Shown here in pieces: positions 55,065 through 63,442 of a DNA stretch of 64,000 nt (position 1 is the first letter of the stretch; each line of letters begins with the position of its first letter). This DNA is from JAFCUW01 sp049898325. GTDB lineage: Bacteria; Pseudomonadota; Gammaproteobacteria; Burkholderiales; Burkholderiaceae_D. Below the pieces are notes generated by a model. That model was not told the DNA's origin, did not search any database, and worked only from the letters and a program-made list of their open reading frames with translations. The stretch lies in the NCBI RefSeq assembly GCF_049898325.1, contig NZ_JAFCXL010000017.1, positions 62,001-126,000 of the forward strand. The letters are read 5' to 3'. A program made the translations under genes and the position numbers.

Positions 55065-56087
55065 ATGCCTGAGAACACCGCCAAGCCCGGTCAAGCCGTT
55101 CGCGGCCGCCGCGTCTGCGTCGCCCCCATGATGGACTGGACCGACCGCCACTGCCGCCAGTTTCACCGGCACATCACCCGCCACACCTGGCTGTACACGG
55201 AAATGGTGACCACGGGCGCGCTCGTGTATGGTGACGTCGAGCGCCACCTGCGCTACAACGAGGCCGAGCACCCGGTGGCGCTGCAGCTCGGGGGCAGCGA
55301 TCCGGCCGATCTGGCCGTCGCCGCGCGCCTGGGCCAGCAGTACGGCTACGATGAAATCAACCTCAATTGCGGTTGCCCGTCGGAACGGGTGCAAAAGGGG
55401 GCTTTCGGCGCCTGCCTGATGGCCGAGCCGCAACTGGTGGCCGACTGCGTCAAGGCAATGCGCGATGCCGTCGACATCGATGTGACGGTCAAGCACCGCA
55501 TCGGCATCGACAAGATCGACGACTACGGCTTTGTGCGCGACTTTGTCGGCACCATTGCCGATGCCGGCTGCACCACGTTTATCGTGCATGCGCGCAATGC
55601 CATCCTGAAGGGCTTGTCACCGAAGGAGAATCGCGAGATTCCCCCCTTGCGCTACGAAACCGCCTACCAGCTCAAGCGCGACTTCCCCGCGCTGGAAATC
55701 ATCGTCAATGGCGGCATCAAGACGGGCGACGAGATCGCCGCCCATTTGCAGCACGTCGATGGCGTCATGGTGGGCCGCGAGGCCTATCACAATCCCTACG
55801 TCATGGCCGAGTACGATGCCCGCTTCTACGGCGACGACGCCGCCGTCAAGACGCGCGAAGAAGTGCTGGCGGCGATGATTCCCTACATTCAAGCCCAGCT
55901 CGACGCACACGCCGCCAGGGGCCTCAAACTCAATACCATCACCCGCCACATGCTGGGCCTGATGCAGGGTTTGCCGGGGGCGCGGCTGTTTCGCCAGATC
56001 ATGTCCGATCCCAAGCGCCTGGCCAGCGCCGATCCCCATCTGCTGCTCGAGGCCGCCGAGGCCATGCAAAGGCGCGCCGCCGCCTGA
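55065..56087 (+). CDS. dusA: tRNA-dihydrouridine(20/20a) synthase DusA
   Basis: 340-aa flavoenzyme that reduces U20 and U20a in the D loop of tRNA. Motifs: VCVAPMMDWTDRHCRQFHRH, YTEMVTTGALVYGD, INLNCGCPSERVQKGAFGACLM (catalytic Cys region), TVKHRIGIDKID, and GGIKTGDEIAAHLQHVDGVMVGREAYHNPY. I chose ATG 55065, with AGAGAG just upstream, over an ORF opening at 55029. It follows the phosphatase by about 115 bases and is likely an independent housekeeping gene. Confidence 0.95.
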   Translation: MPENTAKPGQAVRGRRVCVAPMMDWTDRHCRQFHRHITRHTWLYTEMVTTGALVYGDVERHLRYNEAEHPVALQLGGSDPADLAVAARLGQQYGYDEINLNCGCPSERVQKGAFGACLMAEPQLVADCVKAMRDAVDIDVTVKHRIGIDKIDDYGFVRDFVGTIADAGCTTFIVHARNAILKGLSPKENREIPPLRYETAYQLKRDFPALEIIVNGGIKTGDEIAAHLQHVDGVMVGREAYHNPYVMAEYDARFYGDDAAVKTREEVLAAMIPYIQAQLDAHAARGLKLNTITRHMLGLMQGLPGARLFRQIMSDPKRLASADPHLLLEAAEAMQRRAAA

Positions 56088-56592
56088 TGGCAACAGCGGG
56101 CGGCAAGCGTTGCTGTCAAACTTGCTTAAAAATTAATGCAAGCGCTTGCTTGTGTTGACAAGCCGATCTCGCCATCGTGCTCGCGTGCGCGCCTGATCCG
56201 GGTGCGTGGCGCACCGTCGCGGCGCATCGCGCGCCCCTTGGCGGTGAGGATGCGGCCCAGTTGCATCGCATGTGACTCAGCTTTGCATGCGCCAGTCACA
56301 ATTACCGCATAGAAACAACACTCCTTGCGTTTACGCGCGCATCTGCTTGCTCTTCGGCAACACAGCCACCTATAATTACCTCTTAGCAATGTCAGTCGTG
56401 GGTTGAACGGCACCAACAAGTGTTGTTCGATTGAAACAAAGACGTTTGCCTACCTGCATTTTGCATCCGCAGTCAAAATTTTTGTTCTATCCTTGAAGCA
56501 ACTTGCGATGCGTCAACATTTGTTGGTGTGCAGCGAAGAACAGCCAGGTACTGGCGTAGCCGATTAAAACGTCTCCTAGAAAAAGATACGAC
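56088..56592 (+). promoter_or_regulatory. Long leader/promoter region of the chemoreceptor gene
   Basis: 505 bases without a credible gene. A perfect palindrome GCAAGCGCTTGC (56138-56149) resembles a LacI-family operator. A candidate promoter is -35 TTGCTC (56347-56352), 18 bases, -10 TATAAT (56371-56376); this would leave a leader of about 210 bases. GCCGATTA at about 56560 recalls a flagellar sigma-28 -10, but no matching -35 is seen. Confidence 0.5.
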
Positions 56593-58380
56593 ATGAATTT
56601 ATCAAATATGAAAGTGGGCATGCGCCTCGGCCTCGGCTTTGCGCTGGTGCTGTTTTTCCTGGTCGGTGTGACCGTCATCGGTATTTTCAGTACGGGCCAG
56701 ATCCAGGCGCGCCTCGACCGCGTGGTTGGCGTGAACAATGTGGTGACCCGCTACGTCATCGATATGCGCAGCAACGTCAGCGACCGCATCAATTCCCTGC
56801 GTATTCTGACGATGATGTCGGGCCCGGACGAAATGGAAGCGGACTTGAACCGCGTCAAGGAACAAGCGAAGAAATACGAAGAGATGGAGAACAAACTCTC
56901 CGCCAAGTTCGCCCTGGAAGCATCGCCACAAGAAAAAGCGCTGCTCGCGCAGACCAAGGAACACGAAGCGGTTGCGCTGCCGGCCATCGCCAAGGCGCAG
57001 GAACTGTGGCTGGCCAACAAGGCGGAAGATGCCACCCGCGTGATGATCAAGGAAATCAAGCCAGCCCAGAAAAAATGGATGGACGCGCTTGAACAGTTGG
57101 CGGTACTGGAAGACAAGCTCAATACGCAAAGCCAGGTCGATGCCAATTCGGCTTATCACAGCGCCCGCAACTTCATGCTCATTCTCGGCGCCATCGCCGT
57201 CGCCCTGTCGGTGCTGGCGGCGGTGCTGATCACCCGCGGTCTGCTCAAGCAACTGGGCGGTGAACCGGATTACACGGCGAAAATTGCCGGTGCCATCGCC
57301 AACGGCGACCTGTCGATCGCCATCGACGACGCCGCCAAGGACAGCCTGCTGTACGAAATGAAAGAAATGCGCAACAGCCTGGTCAGCATCGTCGGCCAGG
57401 TCCGCGTCGGCACCGAAACCATCGGCACGGCATCCCGTGAGATCGCCGCCGGCAATATCGATTTGTCGTCCCGCACTGAAATGCAGGCAAGCTCGCTGGA
57501 GAAGACTGCTTCCGCCATGGAAGAATTGACCTCCACCGTGAAACAGAATGCGGACAATGCCCGTGAAGCGAACCAGTTGGCAGCGAGCGCCTCGGAAGTG
57601 GCCCGCAAGGGTGGCGAAGTGGTCTCGCAAGTGGTCGACACCATGGGTTCGATCAACGCATCGGCCAACAAGATTGTCGACATTATCGGCGTCATCGACG
57701 GCATCGCCTTCCAGACCAACATCCTGGCCTTGAACGCCGCGGTGGAAGCGGCCCGTGCCGGTGAACAAGGTCGCGGCTTCGCCGTCGTCGCCTCGGAAGT
57801 GCGTAACCTGGCCCAGCGCTCGGCGGCTGCCGCCAAGGAAATCAAGACCCTGATCGGTGATTCGGTCGAGAAAGTCGAACGCGGTAGCAAGCTGGTCGGC
57901 CAGGCCGGCGTCACCATGGATGAAGTGGTGGCCAGCGTCAAGCGCGTCACCGACATCATGGGCGAGATCGCCAACGCCAGCCAGGAGCAGAGTGCCGGCA
58001 TCGCCCAGGTCAACCTGTCGATCATCGAGATGGATTCGATGACCCAGCAAAATGCCGCGCTGGTCGAGGAAGCCGCAGCTGCCGCCCAGAGCCTGCAGGA
58101 CCAGGCCAGCGAGCTGGCCCACGTGGTGAGCATTTTCAAACTGGTCGAAGGCGAGCAGCCGCAGATCGTGACGCCATCGCACAGCCTGGCGCTGGCGCCG
58201 GCCGCGGCGGCAGCCCGTCCTGCCGTCGCCCGTCCCGCCGTTGCCCGTCCGGCCCTGAAAAAGCCGGCTACCGCGATGCGCAAGAGCGTCGCCGCGCCGG
58301 CAGCACCAGCAGCACCAGCGGCGCCGGCCAAGCCGAAGAAAGTGTCCGCCGCCAGTGCCGACGAGTGGGAAGAATTTTAA
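56593..58380 (+). CDS. Methyl-accepting chemotaxis protein
   Basis: 595-aa inner-membrane chemoreceptor. TM1 about 11-33, a periplasmic four-helix-bundle type sensor (about 34-190), TM2 about 193-215, HAMP about 214-267, and a long cytoplasmic coiled-coil with the conserved tip IGVIDGIAFQTNILALNAAVEAARAGEQGRGFAVVASEVRNLAQRS. An Ala/Pro/Lys linker leads to the C-terminal pentapeptide EWEEF, matching the xWxxF tether bound by CheR/CheB. ATG 56593 follows a GATACGAC stretch. The ligand is unknown. Two small secreted TonB-C-like genes follow on the same strand. Confidence 0.94.
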   Translation: MNLSNMKVGMRLGLGFALVLFFLVGVTVIGIFSTGQIQARLDRVVGVNNVVTRYVIDMRSNVSDRINSLRILTMMSGPDEMEADLNRVKEQAKKYEEMENKLSAKFALEASPQEKALLAQTKEHEAVALPAIAKAQELWLANKAEDATRVMIKEIKPAQKKWMDALEQLAVLEDKLNTQSQVDANSAYHSARNFMLILGAIAVALSVLAAVLITRGLLKQLGGEPDYTAKIAGAIANGDLSIAIDDAAKDSLLYEMKEMRNSLVSIVGQVRVGTETIGTASREIAAGNIDLSSRTEMQASSLEKTASAMEELTSTVKQNADNAREANQLAASASEVARKGGEVVSQVVDTMGSINASANKIVDIIGVIDGIAFQTNILALNAAVEAARAGEQGRGFAVVASEVRNLAQRSAAAAKEIKTLIGDSVEKVERGSKLVGQAGVTMDEVVASVKRVTDIMGEIANASQEQSAGIAQVNLSIIEMDSMTQQNAALVEEAAAAAQSLQDQASELAHVVSIFKLVEGEQPQIVTPSHSLALAPAAAAARPAVARPAVARPALKKPATAMRKSVAAPAAPAAPAAPAKPKKVSAASADEWEEF

Positions 58381-58472
58381 GCAGGGCCTTTTACGTAGTC
58401 ACCGTCTTTTGCAGTAGCCGTTCAAGCTGTCAATTTAATTAACTCATCTGAATACGAAGTGGAACAAGAATT

Positions 58473-58814
58473 ATGAACAAGCCTTTTATCCGTATCGCCG
58501 CAGCCCTGATCCTGACCACCTTTGGCAGCACCGTGTTTGCCGGTGAAGTCGCCGCGAGTTTCGATGCGAAAAACTGCCGTGCTGAATATCCAAAAGCATC
58601 GCTGATGAATGAAGAGCAGGGCGAAGTGTCGCTGGCATTCCTGGTGTCGGCCGATGGCAGCGTGGTCGATTCGAAGGTTGAGAAGTCGAGCGGTTTCAAG
58701 GGTCTGGACAAAGCGGCGGTCAAGGGAATCAGCGCCTGCAAGTTCAAGCCAGGCACCAAGGACGGCGCCCCGGCGCAGACCTGGGCCAAGGTCGATTACG
58801 TGTGGAAGCTGTAA
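58473..58814 (+). CDS. Small secreted TonB C-terminal-domain protein (copy 1)
   Basis: 113 aa. Signal peptide 1-23 (FGSTVFA, then GEVAASF). The rest is a stand-alone TonB C-terminal domain: YPKASLMNEEQGEVSLAFLVSADGSVVDSKVEKSSGFKGLD. There is no TM anchor and no Pro-rich spacer, so it cannot transmit energy from ExbBD as true TonB does. Two Cys (in KNCRAEY and SACKFKP) may form a disulfide. It is followed after 47 bases by a close paralog. Function unknown; binding to TonB boxes of receptors is possible inference. Confidence 0.8.
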   Translation: MNKPFIRIAAALILTTFGSTVFAGEVAASFDAKNCRAEYPKASLMNEEQGEVSLAFLVSADGSVVDSKVEKSSGFKGLDKAAVKGISACKFKPGTKDGAPAQTWAKVDYVWKL

Positions 58815-58861
58815 TCATTGAAGAAGTTGATTAACTAAGTTGATTAATGGGGGAACTAGGT

Positions 58862-59212
58862 ATGTCTACGAAATCGCGTTATCTGAGTGTGATCGCCGCT
58901 GTGGTGTTGTCGAGCCTGACCGCTACCGTGGTGGCCGCTGAAGTACCGGCCGTATTTGATACGAAGACGTGCAAGGCCGACTATCCGAAGTCATCGCTGA
59001 TGAACGAGGAGCAAGGCACCACGTCGATGTCCTTCCTGGTGGCGCCGGATGGCGCGGTACTCGATTCCAAACTGGAAAAAACCAGTGGCTTCAAGAGCCT
59101 GGACAAGGCGGCGATCAAATCGATCAGCGCCTGCAAGTTCAAGCCCGGCACCAAGGACGGCGCCCCGGCGCAGACCTGGACCAAGGTTGATTACTCCTGG
59201 AAGCTCGACTAA
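58862..59212 (+). CDS. Small secreted TonB C-terminal-domain protein (copy 2)
   Basis: 116 aa, clearly a tandem duplicate of the preceding gene: SLMNEEQG, FKSLDKAAIKSISACKFKPG and GAPAQTWTKVDYSWKL match closely. Signal peptide about 1-26 (TATVVAA, then EVPAVF). ATG 58862 has GGGGGAAC upstream; an alternative ATG at 58847 would displace the signal. The cysteines are conserved with copy 1. An inverted repeat follows at 59223. No ExbB/ExbD genes are near. Confidence 0.8.
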   Translation: MSTKSRYLSVIAAVVLSSLTATVVAAEVPAVFDTKTCKADYPKSSLMNEEQGTTSMSFLVAPDGAVLDSKLEKTSGFKSLDKAAIKSISACKFKPGTKDGAPAQTWTKVDYSWKLD

Positions 59213-59222
59213 ATTCCCCCTG

Positions 59223-59248
59223 ACACTGCCGGCTGATGCCGGCAGTGT
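59223..59248 (+). terminator. Strong hairpin after the TonB-C pair
   Basis: ACACTGCCGGC (59223-59233), loop TGAT, and complement (59238-59248). Only a weak T-stretch follows (GCATTTGAG), so termination may be partial. Confidence 0.6.
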
Positions 59249-59338
59249 GCATTTGAGGGGTGCCGCCGCACTGTCGGGTTTTCTGCGCCGATGGGCGGGC
59301 AGGGGTGACTGCCTGGTTACGTGCAGCGGGGCGCCGTT

Positions 59339-59716
59339 TCAATCGCTGGAACCACCGCCACCGCCGCCACCGCCGCTATCGGACGAGCCCGAGGACCCGC
59401 TGTCGGCGGGCGCACTGGCCCAGTCACCCGAGGCGCCGCCGCCGTCAAACGAACCGCCGCCACCGCCGGAAAACTGCCATGTGGACGGGGCCGCGTGCGA
59501 CGGGGCATCCGATGTTGACCCCACCGTAGGGATGGGCGTGCGCCCGAAGTCATCGAACGCCGGCGCATCGGCGGGCGTGCCGCCGGAGTTGCTCCGCTGC
59601 GTGCGCCAGCGTGCCCGTGAACGACGGGCGCGGTAGAGGTAGATCAGGCGGGCGAAGAAAGCAGCAACGGCGACCGACAACAGCAAGTAGGGCGTCAGTC
59701 GGAGGAAGTGGTTCAT
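59339..59716 (-). CDS. Small membrane protein with Gly/Ser-rich tail
   Basis: 125 aa; I do not recognise the family. One TM helix at about 7-27 (LTPYLLLSVAVAAFFARLIYLY), a basic stretch (YRARRSRARWRTQR), a Pro/Ser/Thr linker, then FSGGGGGSFDGGGASGDW and a Gly-rich end. Such GGG-S-F-GGGGASG tails occur at the end of TPM-domain proteins, but the TPM domain itself is missing. ATG 59716 has a perfect AAGGAG with good spacing. A 22-bp palindrome lies 19 bases upstream of the start. Confidence 0.72.
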   Translation of the reverse strand: MNHFLRLTPYLLLSVAVAAFFARLIYLYRARRSRARWRTQRSNSGGTPADAPAFDDFGRTPIPTVGSTSDAPSHAAPSTWQFSGGGGGSFDGGGASGDWASAPADSGSSGSSDSGGGGGGGGSSD

Positions 59717-59734
59717 GTTTTTACTCCTTCGTGT

Positions 59735-59756
59735 GCGGCGCCCGATCGGGCGCCGC
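59735..59756. promoter_or_regulatory. Perfect 22-bp palindrome upstream of the small Gly-rich protein gene
   Basis: GCGGCGCCC (59735-59743), GATC, GGGCGCCGC (59748-59756); the whole is its own complement. It lies between the Shine-Dalgarno of the minus-strand gene and the unassigned region. It could be a DNA operator or an mRNA 5' hairpin. Confidence 0.7.
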
Positions 59757-59976
59757 TGGCCCATCCTAACGCTTGTAACAGGCGTCTGCCATGCAATATT
59801 AATGGGTGGCGCGACGTGGGCAGGCCAATGCGATTTTCGTTGCAAGGCCAGTGAACAGCCAGTGGCGCGCCGACCCAAGGCCTGGCGCTTTCAGTGATGA
59901 CACTGGCAAGCATTCTGGTCAAGGCGGATCACTATCTGACAAGTCGCACGCGCCGAGCGGCAATCGCATGGAGACG
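59757..59976. other. Intergenic stretch, no gene seen
   Basis: Part of a ~310-base gap between the small minus-strand gene and tRNA-His. Short ORFs in it have no recognisable features. It should include the promoter of the minus-strand gene. Confidence 0.5.
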
Positions 59977-60012
59977 AAAAAAAGACCTACAAGCTTGCGC
60001 GTGTAAGTCTTT
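59977..60012 (-). terminator. Intrinsic terminator of tRNA-His
   Basis: On the minus strand AAAGACTTACA (60012-60002) pairs with TGTAGGTCTTT (59991-59981) with one G-U pair, and seven T's end at 59977. It follows the tRNA 3' end by about 18 bases. Confidence 0.85.
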
Positions 60013-60030
60013 GATTTGCTACATATTCTG

Positions 60031-60107
60031 TGGGGTGGCTGATGGGGCTCGAACCCACGACAACAGGAATCACAATCCTGGACTCTACCAACTGAGCTAC
60101 AGCCACC
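60031..60107 (-). tRNA. tRNA-His (anticodon GTG)
   Basis: Complete cloverleaf on the minus strand. The acceptor pairs GTGGCTG with CAGCCAC; the extra 5' G (position 60107) typical of histidine tRNA is encoded. The D arm reads GCTCAGTTGGTAGAGT, the anticodon loop TTGTGAT gives GUG, the T loop is GGTTCGAGCCCC, and the 3' CCA is encoded at 60033-60031. It has its own promoter and terminator. Confidence 0.97.
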
Positions 60108-60150
60108 ACTGTCTTACTGATTGTCCCGGATGTTCTCAAGACAGAGCGAG

Positions 60151-60179
60151 ATTATACAAACAACTGGCGAAACTGGCAA
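60151..60179 (-). promoter_or_regulatory. Strong sigma-70 promoter of tRNA-His
   Basis: On the minus strand, -35 TTGCCA (60179-60174), 17-bp spacer, -10 TATAAT (60156-60151). The start would be near 60144, giving a ~37-base 5' leader to the tRNA. It sits just after the murI stop. Confidence 0.85.
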
Positions 60180-60191
60180 ATCTAAATTCGT

Positions 60192-61079
60192 TCAGTTCGC
60201 CAACCCGGCGGAAGCGGCCTCGAGGTTCACCGCGTCGACTGCCACCTCCAGGCCCAGCAGGGCGCCAAATGCCGCCTGCAGCTTGGCCGCGCTGGCGCTG
60301 CTGTAGCCACGCACGGCGCCCGGCGCGGCGCCAGGCTGCGCGGGCGCGAGCAAACCGGCCGCCGCCAGCAGGCGGCCCAGCTGGCGCGCCACCGCGTCGC
60401 CCGTGTCGACCAGCACCACGTGCGCAGCACCCGCCTCGACGACGATGCGTTCGATGGCCGTGCGTACCAGCGGATAGTGGGTGCAGCCCAGCACCAGCGT
60501 GTCGGCGCCCTGGTCGAGCAGGGGCAGTATGTAGCCGCGCAACATGGCCAGCAGCGCGGGCGAGTCCAGCTGGCCCAGTTCGATCTGGTCGGCCAGCCCG
60601 GGGCAGCCGCGCAACAGAAACTGCGCGTCGCTGGCCTGGCCCAGTTGCTGGTGCAGCAACTGGAACTTGGCGGCGGCCAGCGCCGCCTCGGTGGCCAGCA
60701 CCGCCACCTTGCCGTTGCGGCTGGCGGCGGCGCCCGGTTTGAGGCCCGGTTCGACGCCGACGATGGGCATGGCGGGATAGGCCGCGCGCAGGGCGGCGAT
60801 GGCGGCCACGGTGGCGGTGTTGCATGCCACCACCAGCGCCTTGGCGCCCCGTTCGACCAGGAAGGCGGCAATGGCCAGCGCGCGCGCCGTCAGCACCGCT
60901 TCGCTCTTGGCGCCGTACGGCGCATAGGCCGCATCGGCGAAGTACAGCAGCGACTCATGGGGCAGCAGGGCGTGGATGTGACGCAGCACGGACAGGCCGC
61001 CCACGCCCGAATCAAACACGCCGATGGGCGCCGCGGCGCCGTTCGCTGGCCGCACCGAGATTGCGTCTGACATCATCAT
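60192..61079 (-). CDS. murI: Glutamate racemase
   Basis: Makes D-glutamate for peptidoglycan. Catalytic residues are visible: the Asp/Ser region IGVFDSGVGGLSVL, Cys in VVACNTATV, and Cys in LVLGCTHYPLV. About 295 aa from the ATG at 61079; ATG 61073 is also possible. An ORF start at 61127 would overlap fumarase by 29 bases and gives an unusual N-terminus. It follows the fumarase gene on the same strand and was probably transcribed with it, but the tRNA-His promoter begins right after its stop. Confidence 0.93.
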   Translation of the reverse strand: MMMSDAISVRPANGAAAPIGVFDSGVGGLSVLRHIHALLPHESLLYFADAAYAPYGAKSEAVLTARALAIAAFLVERGAKALVVACNTATVAAIAALRAAYPAMPIVGVEPGLKPGAAASRNGKVAVLATEAALAAAKFQLLHQQLGQASDAQFLLRGCPGLADQIELGQLDSPALLAMLRGYILPLLDQGADTLVLGCTHYPLVRTAIERIVVEAGAAHVVLVDTGDAVARQLGRLLAAAGLLAPAQPGAAPGAVRGYSSASAAKLQAAFGALLGLEVAVDAVNLEAASAGLAN

Positions 61080-61098
61080 TGCCGCCGCGAGCTCCCCG

Positions 61099-62640
61099 TT
61101 AAATGACGCTGACGGGAATCTTGCCAACGCTGCTCAACTGTTCAATCTTCGCCGCCCATTCCTTCGGCCCCGTGTTGTGCACCGAGGTGCCCTGGGAATC
61201 GACCGCCACCGTCACCGGCATGTCGACGACGTCGAATTCATAGATCGCTTCCATGCCCATGTCGGCAAAGCCCAGCACGGTCGCGCTCTTGATCGCTTTC
61301 GACACCAGGTAGGCGGCGCCGCCCACGGCCATCAGGTAGGCCGACTTGTGCTTCTGGATCGACTCGATGGCCGCAGGGCCCCGCTCGGCCTTGCCGATCA
61401 TGGCGATCAGGCCGGTTTTCTCGAGCATCATGTCGGTGAACTTGTCCATGCGGGTGGCGGTGGTGGGGCCGGCCGGGCCGACCGCTTCGTCGCGCACGGG
61501 GTCGACCGGGCCCACGTAATAAATGACGCGGTTGGTGAAATCGACGGGCAGGGGCTCACCCTTGGCCAGCATCTCCTGGATGCGCTTGTGGGCGGCGTCG
61601 CGGCCCGTCAGCATTTTGCCGTTCAGCAGCAGGGTCTGGCCCGGGGTCCAGGCGGCGACTTCTTCCTTGGTCAGCGTGTTGAGGTCGACGCGGCGCGATT
61701 TTTCCGTGTCCGGGGTCCAGTGCACTTCAGGCCAGCTCGACAGGGCAGGCGGCTCGATGTAGGCCGCACCGGAGCCGTCCAGCACGAAATGGGCGTGGCG
61801 GGTGGCGGCGCAGTTGGGGATCATGGCCACCGGCTTCGAGGCCGCGTGGGTCGGGTACATCATGATTTTCACGTCCAGCACGGTGGTCAGGCCGCCCAGG
61901 CCCTGGGCGCCGATGCCCAGCGCATTGATCTTGTCGCACAACTCGATGCGCAGTTCTTCCGTCTTGTTTTGCGGGCCGCGCAGTTTCAGTTCGTACATGT
62001 CGATGTCGTCCATCAACACTTCCTTGGCCATCAGCATGGCTTTTTCGGCCGTGCCGCCGATGCCGATGCCCAGCATGCCCGGCGGGCACCAGCCGGCGCC
62101 CATGGTGGGCACGGTTTTCATGACCCAGTCGACCAGCGAATCGGACGGGTTGAGCATGACGAATTTCGACTTGTTTTCCGAGCCGCCGCCCTTGGCCGCC
62201 ACCTTGACGTCGACGGTGTCGCCTTCGACCAGTTCCATGTGCACCACCGCTGGCGTGTTGTCCTTGGTGTTCTTGCGCTCGAACTGGGGGTCGGCGACGA
62301 TCGAGGCGCGCAGTTTGTTGTCGTCAAAATTGTAGGCGCGGCGCACGCCTTCGTTGACGGCGTCGGTGACGGTGCCCGTGAAGCCCTCGAAGCGCACGCC
62401 CATGCCGATTTTCAGGAACACGTTGACGATGCCGGTGTCCTGGCAGATGGGCCGCTTGCCCTCGGCGCACATGCGCGAGTTGGTCAGAATCTGCGCAATC
62501 GCATCCTTGGCCGCCGGGCTTTGCTCGGCCTCGTAGGCGCGCGCCAGGTGGGCGATGTAGTCGGCCGGGTGGTAGTAGCTGATGTACTGGAGGGCGGCGG
62601 CAACGGATTCGATCAAGTCGGCTTGTTTGATGATGGTCAT
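61099..62640 (-). CDS. Class I (iron-sulfur) fumarate hydratase
   Basis: 513-aa TCA-cycle enzyme that interconverts fumarate and malate with an oxygen-sensitive [4Fe-4S] cluster. Motifs: KRPICQDTGIVNVFLKIG (first cluster Cys), GAGWCPPGMLGIGIGGTAEKA, NCAATRHAHFVLDGSGAAY, and the C-terminal VGPAGPTTATRMDKFTD and GFADMGMEAIYEFDV. ATG 62640. It precedes murI on the minus strand. E. coli homologs are FumA and FumB; which isozyme this matches cannot be told, so no symbol is given. Confidence 0.93.
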   Translation of the reverse strand: MTIIKQADLIESVAAALQYISYYHPADYIAHLARAYEAEQSPAAKDAIAQILTNSRMCAEGKRPICQDTGIVNVFLKIGMGVRFEGFTGTVTDAVNEGVRRAYNFDDNKLRASIVADPQFERKNTKDNTPAVVHMELVEGDTVDVKVAAKGGGSENKSKFVMLNPSDSLVDWVMKTVPTMGAGWCPPGMLGIGIGGTAEKAMLMAKEVLMDDIDMYELKLRGPQNKTEELRIELCDKINALGIGAQGLGGLTTVLDVKIMMYPTHAASKPVAMIPNCAATRHAHFVLDGSGAAYIEPPALSSWPEVHWTPDTEKSRRVDLNTLTKEEVAAWTPGQTLLLNGKMLTGRDAAHKRIQEMLAKGEPLPVDFTNRVIYYVGPVDPVRDEAVGPAGPTTATRMDKFTDMMLEKTGLIAMIGKAERGPAAIESIQKHKSAYLMAVGGAAYLVSKAIKSATVLGFADMGMEAIYEFDVVDMPVTVAVDSQGTSVHNTGPKEWAAKIEQLSSVGKIPVSVI

Positions 62641-62668
62641 GGTGATCTCGAGGGCGTAAGGAAAAGGG

Positions 62669-63280
62669 TTAGTGCTGCTTCGACTGATTCTGGGTGCCGA
62701 TCATGATGCGGTCGGTGTAGGCAATCGCCAGGGCCGAGAGCAGGAACACGACGTGGATGCCGGTTTGCGCCAGCAGGGTCTGGGCCGTGTAGGCGCCCGC
62801 GTTGATGAACGTTTTGAGCAGGTGAATCGAAGAAATGCCGATGATGGCCATGGCCAGCTTGGTTTTCAGCACAGACGCATTGACATGCGACAGCCATTCC
62901 GGCTGGTCGGGGTGGACGTCGAGGTTCATGCGCGAGACAAACGTTTCGTAGCCGCCCACGATCACCATGATCAAGAGGTTGGAAATCATCACCACGTCGA
63001 TCAGGCCCAGCACGACGAGCATGATGGTGGTTTCATTGAGCTTGGTGGGTATGGGGCCGTTTGGCACGGCGACCGCCTCGATGATGTGCTGCATGGACGC
63101 GGCATTGCCCATGGCGGCGCCGACCAGGTCGACCAGTTCGACCCAGAAATGGAAAACGTAGACGCATTGCGCGAGGATCAGGCCCAGGTACAGGGGCAGT
63201 TGCAGCCAGCGGCTCGCAAAGATGAACTTGCTGATGGGGCTGATGTTGCGGTTGCTGGATTTGTGTTCTGGGGATGGCAT
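62669..63280 (-). CDS. UPF0114/YqhA-family inner-membrane protein
   Basis: 203 aa with about four TM helices (about 25-45, 85-112, 145-165, 175-192). Family segments are FASRWLQLPLYLGLILAQCVYV, the LGLIDVVMISNLLIMVIVGGYE stretch and LKTKLAMAIIGISSIHLLKTFI. The function of the YqhA family is not established. ATG 63280. It lies just upstream of fumarase on the same strand, 28 bases away, so the two may share a transcript. Divergent from acs. Confidence 0.88.
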   Translation of the reverse strand: MPSPEHKSSNRNISPISKFIFASRWLQLPLYLGLILAQCVYVFHFWVELVDLVGAAMGNAASMQHIIEAVAVPNGPIPTKLNETTIMLVVLGLIDVVMISNLLIMVIVGGYETFVSRMNLDVHPDQPEWLSHVNASVLKTKLAMAIIGISSIHLLKTFINAGAYTAQTLLAQTGIHVVFLLSALAIAYTDRIMIGTQNQSKQH

Positions 63281-63442
63281 TGCGCGGGAACTCCGGGGAA
63301 ATTTACTGTCGTCATTTTACACGCGACTTCGATGGGTGCGGGCATGGGGCAAAGGTTGGTAGAATCAAGACGACGCTCTCGGATGTAAGGGCATCGTAAG
63401 CGATACCGGCTACCGTTGAAAAAAAACTATTAGGAGACCATC

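Noticed and set aside
56555..56575. Sigma-28 (flagellar) promoter for the chemoreceptor
   Set aside because: A GCCGATTA-like -10 is present but no TAAA-type -35 stands at the right distance.
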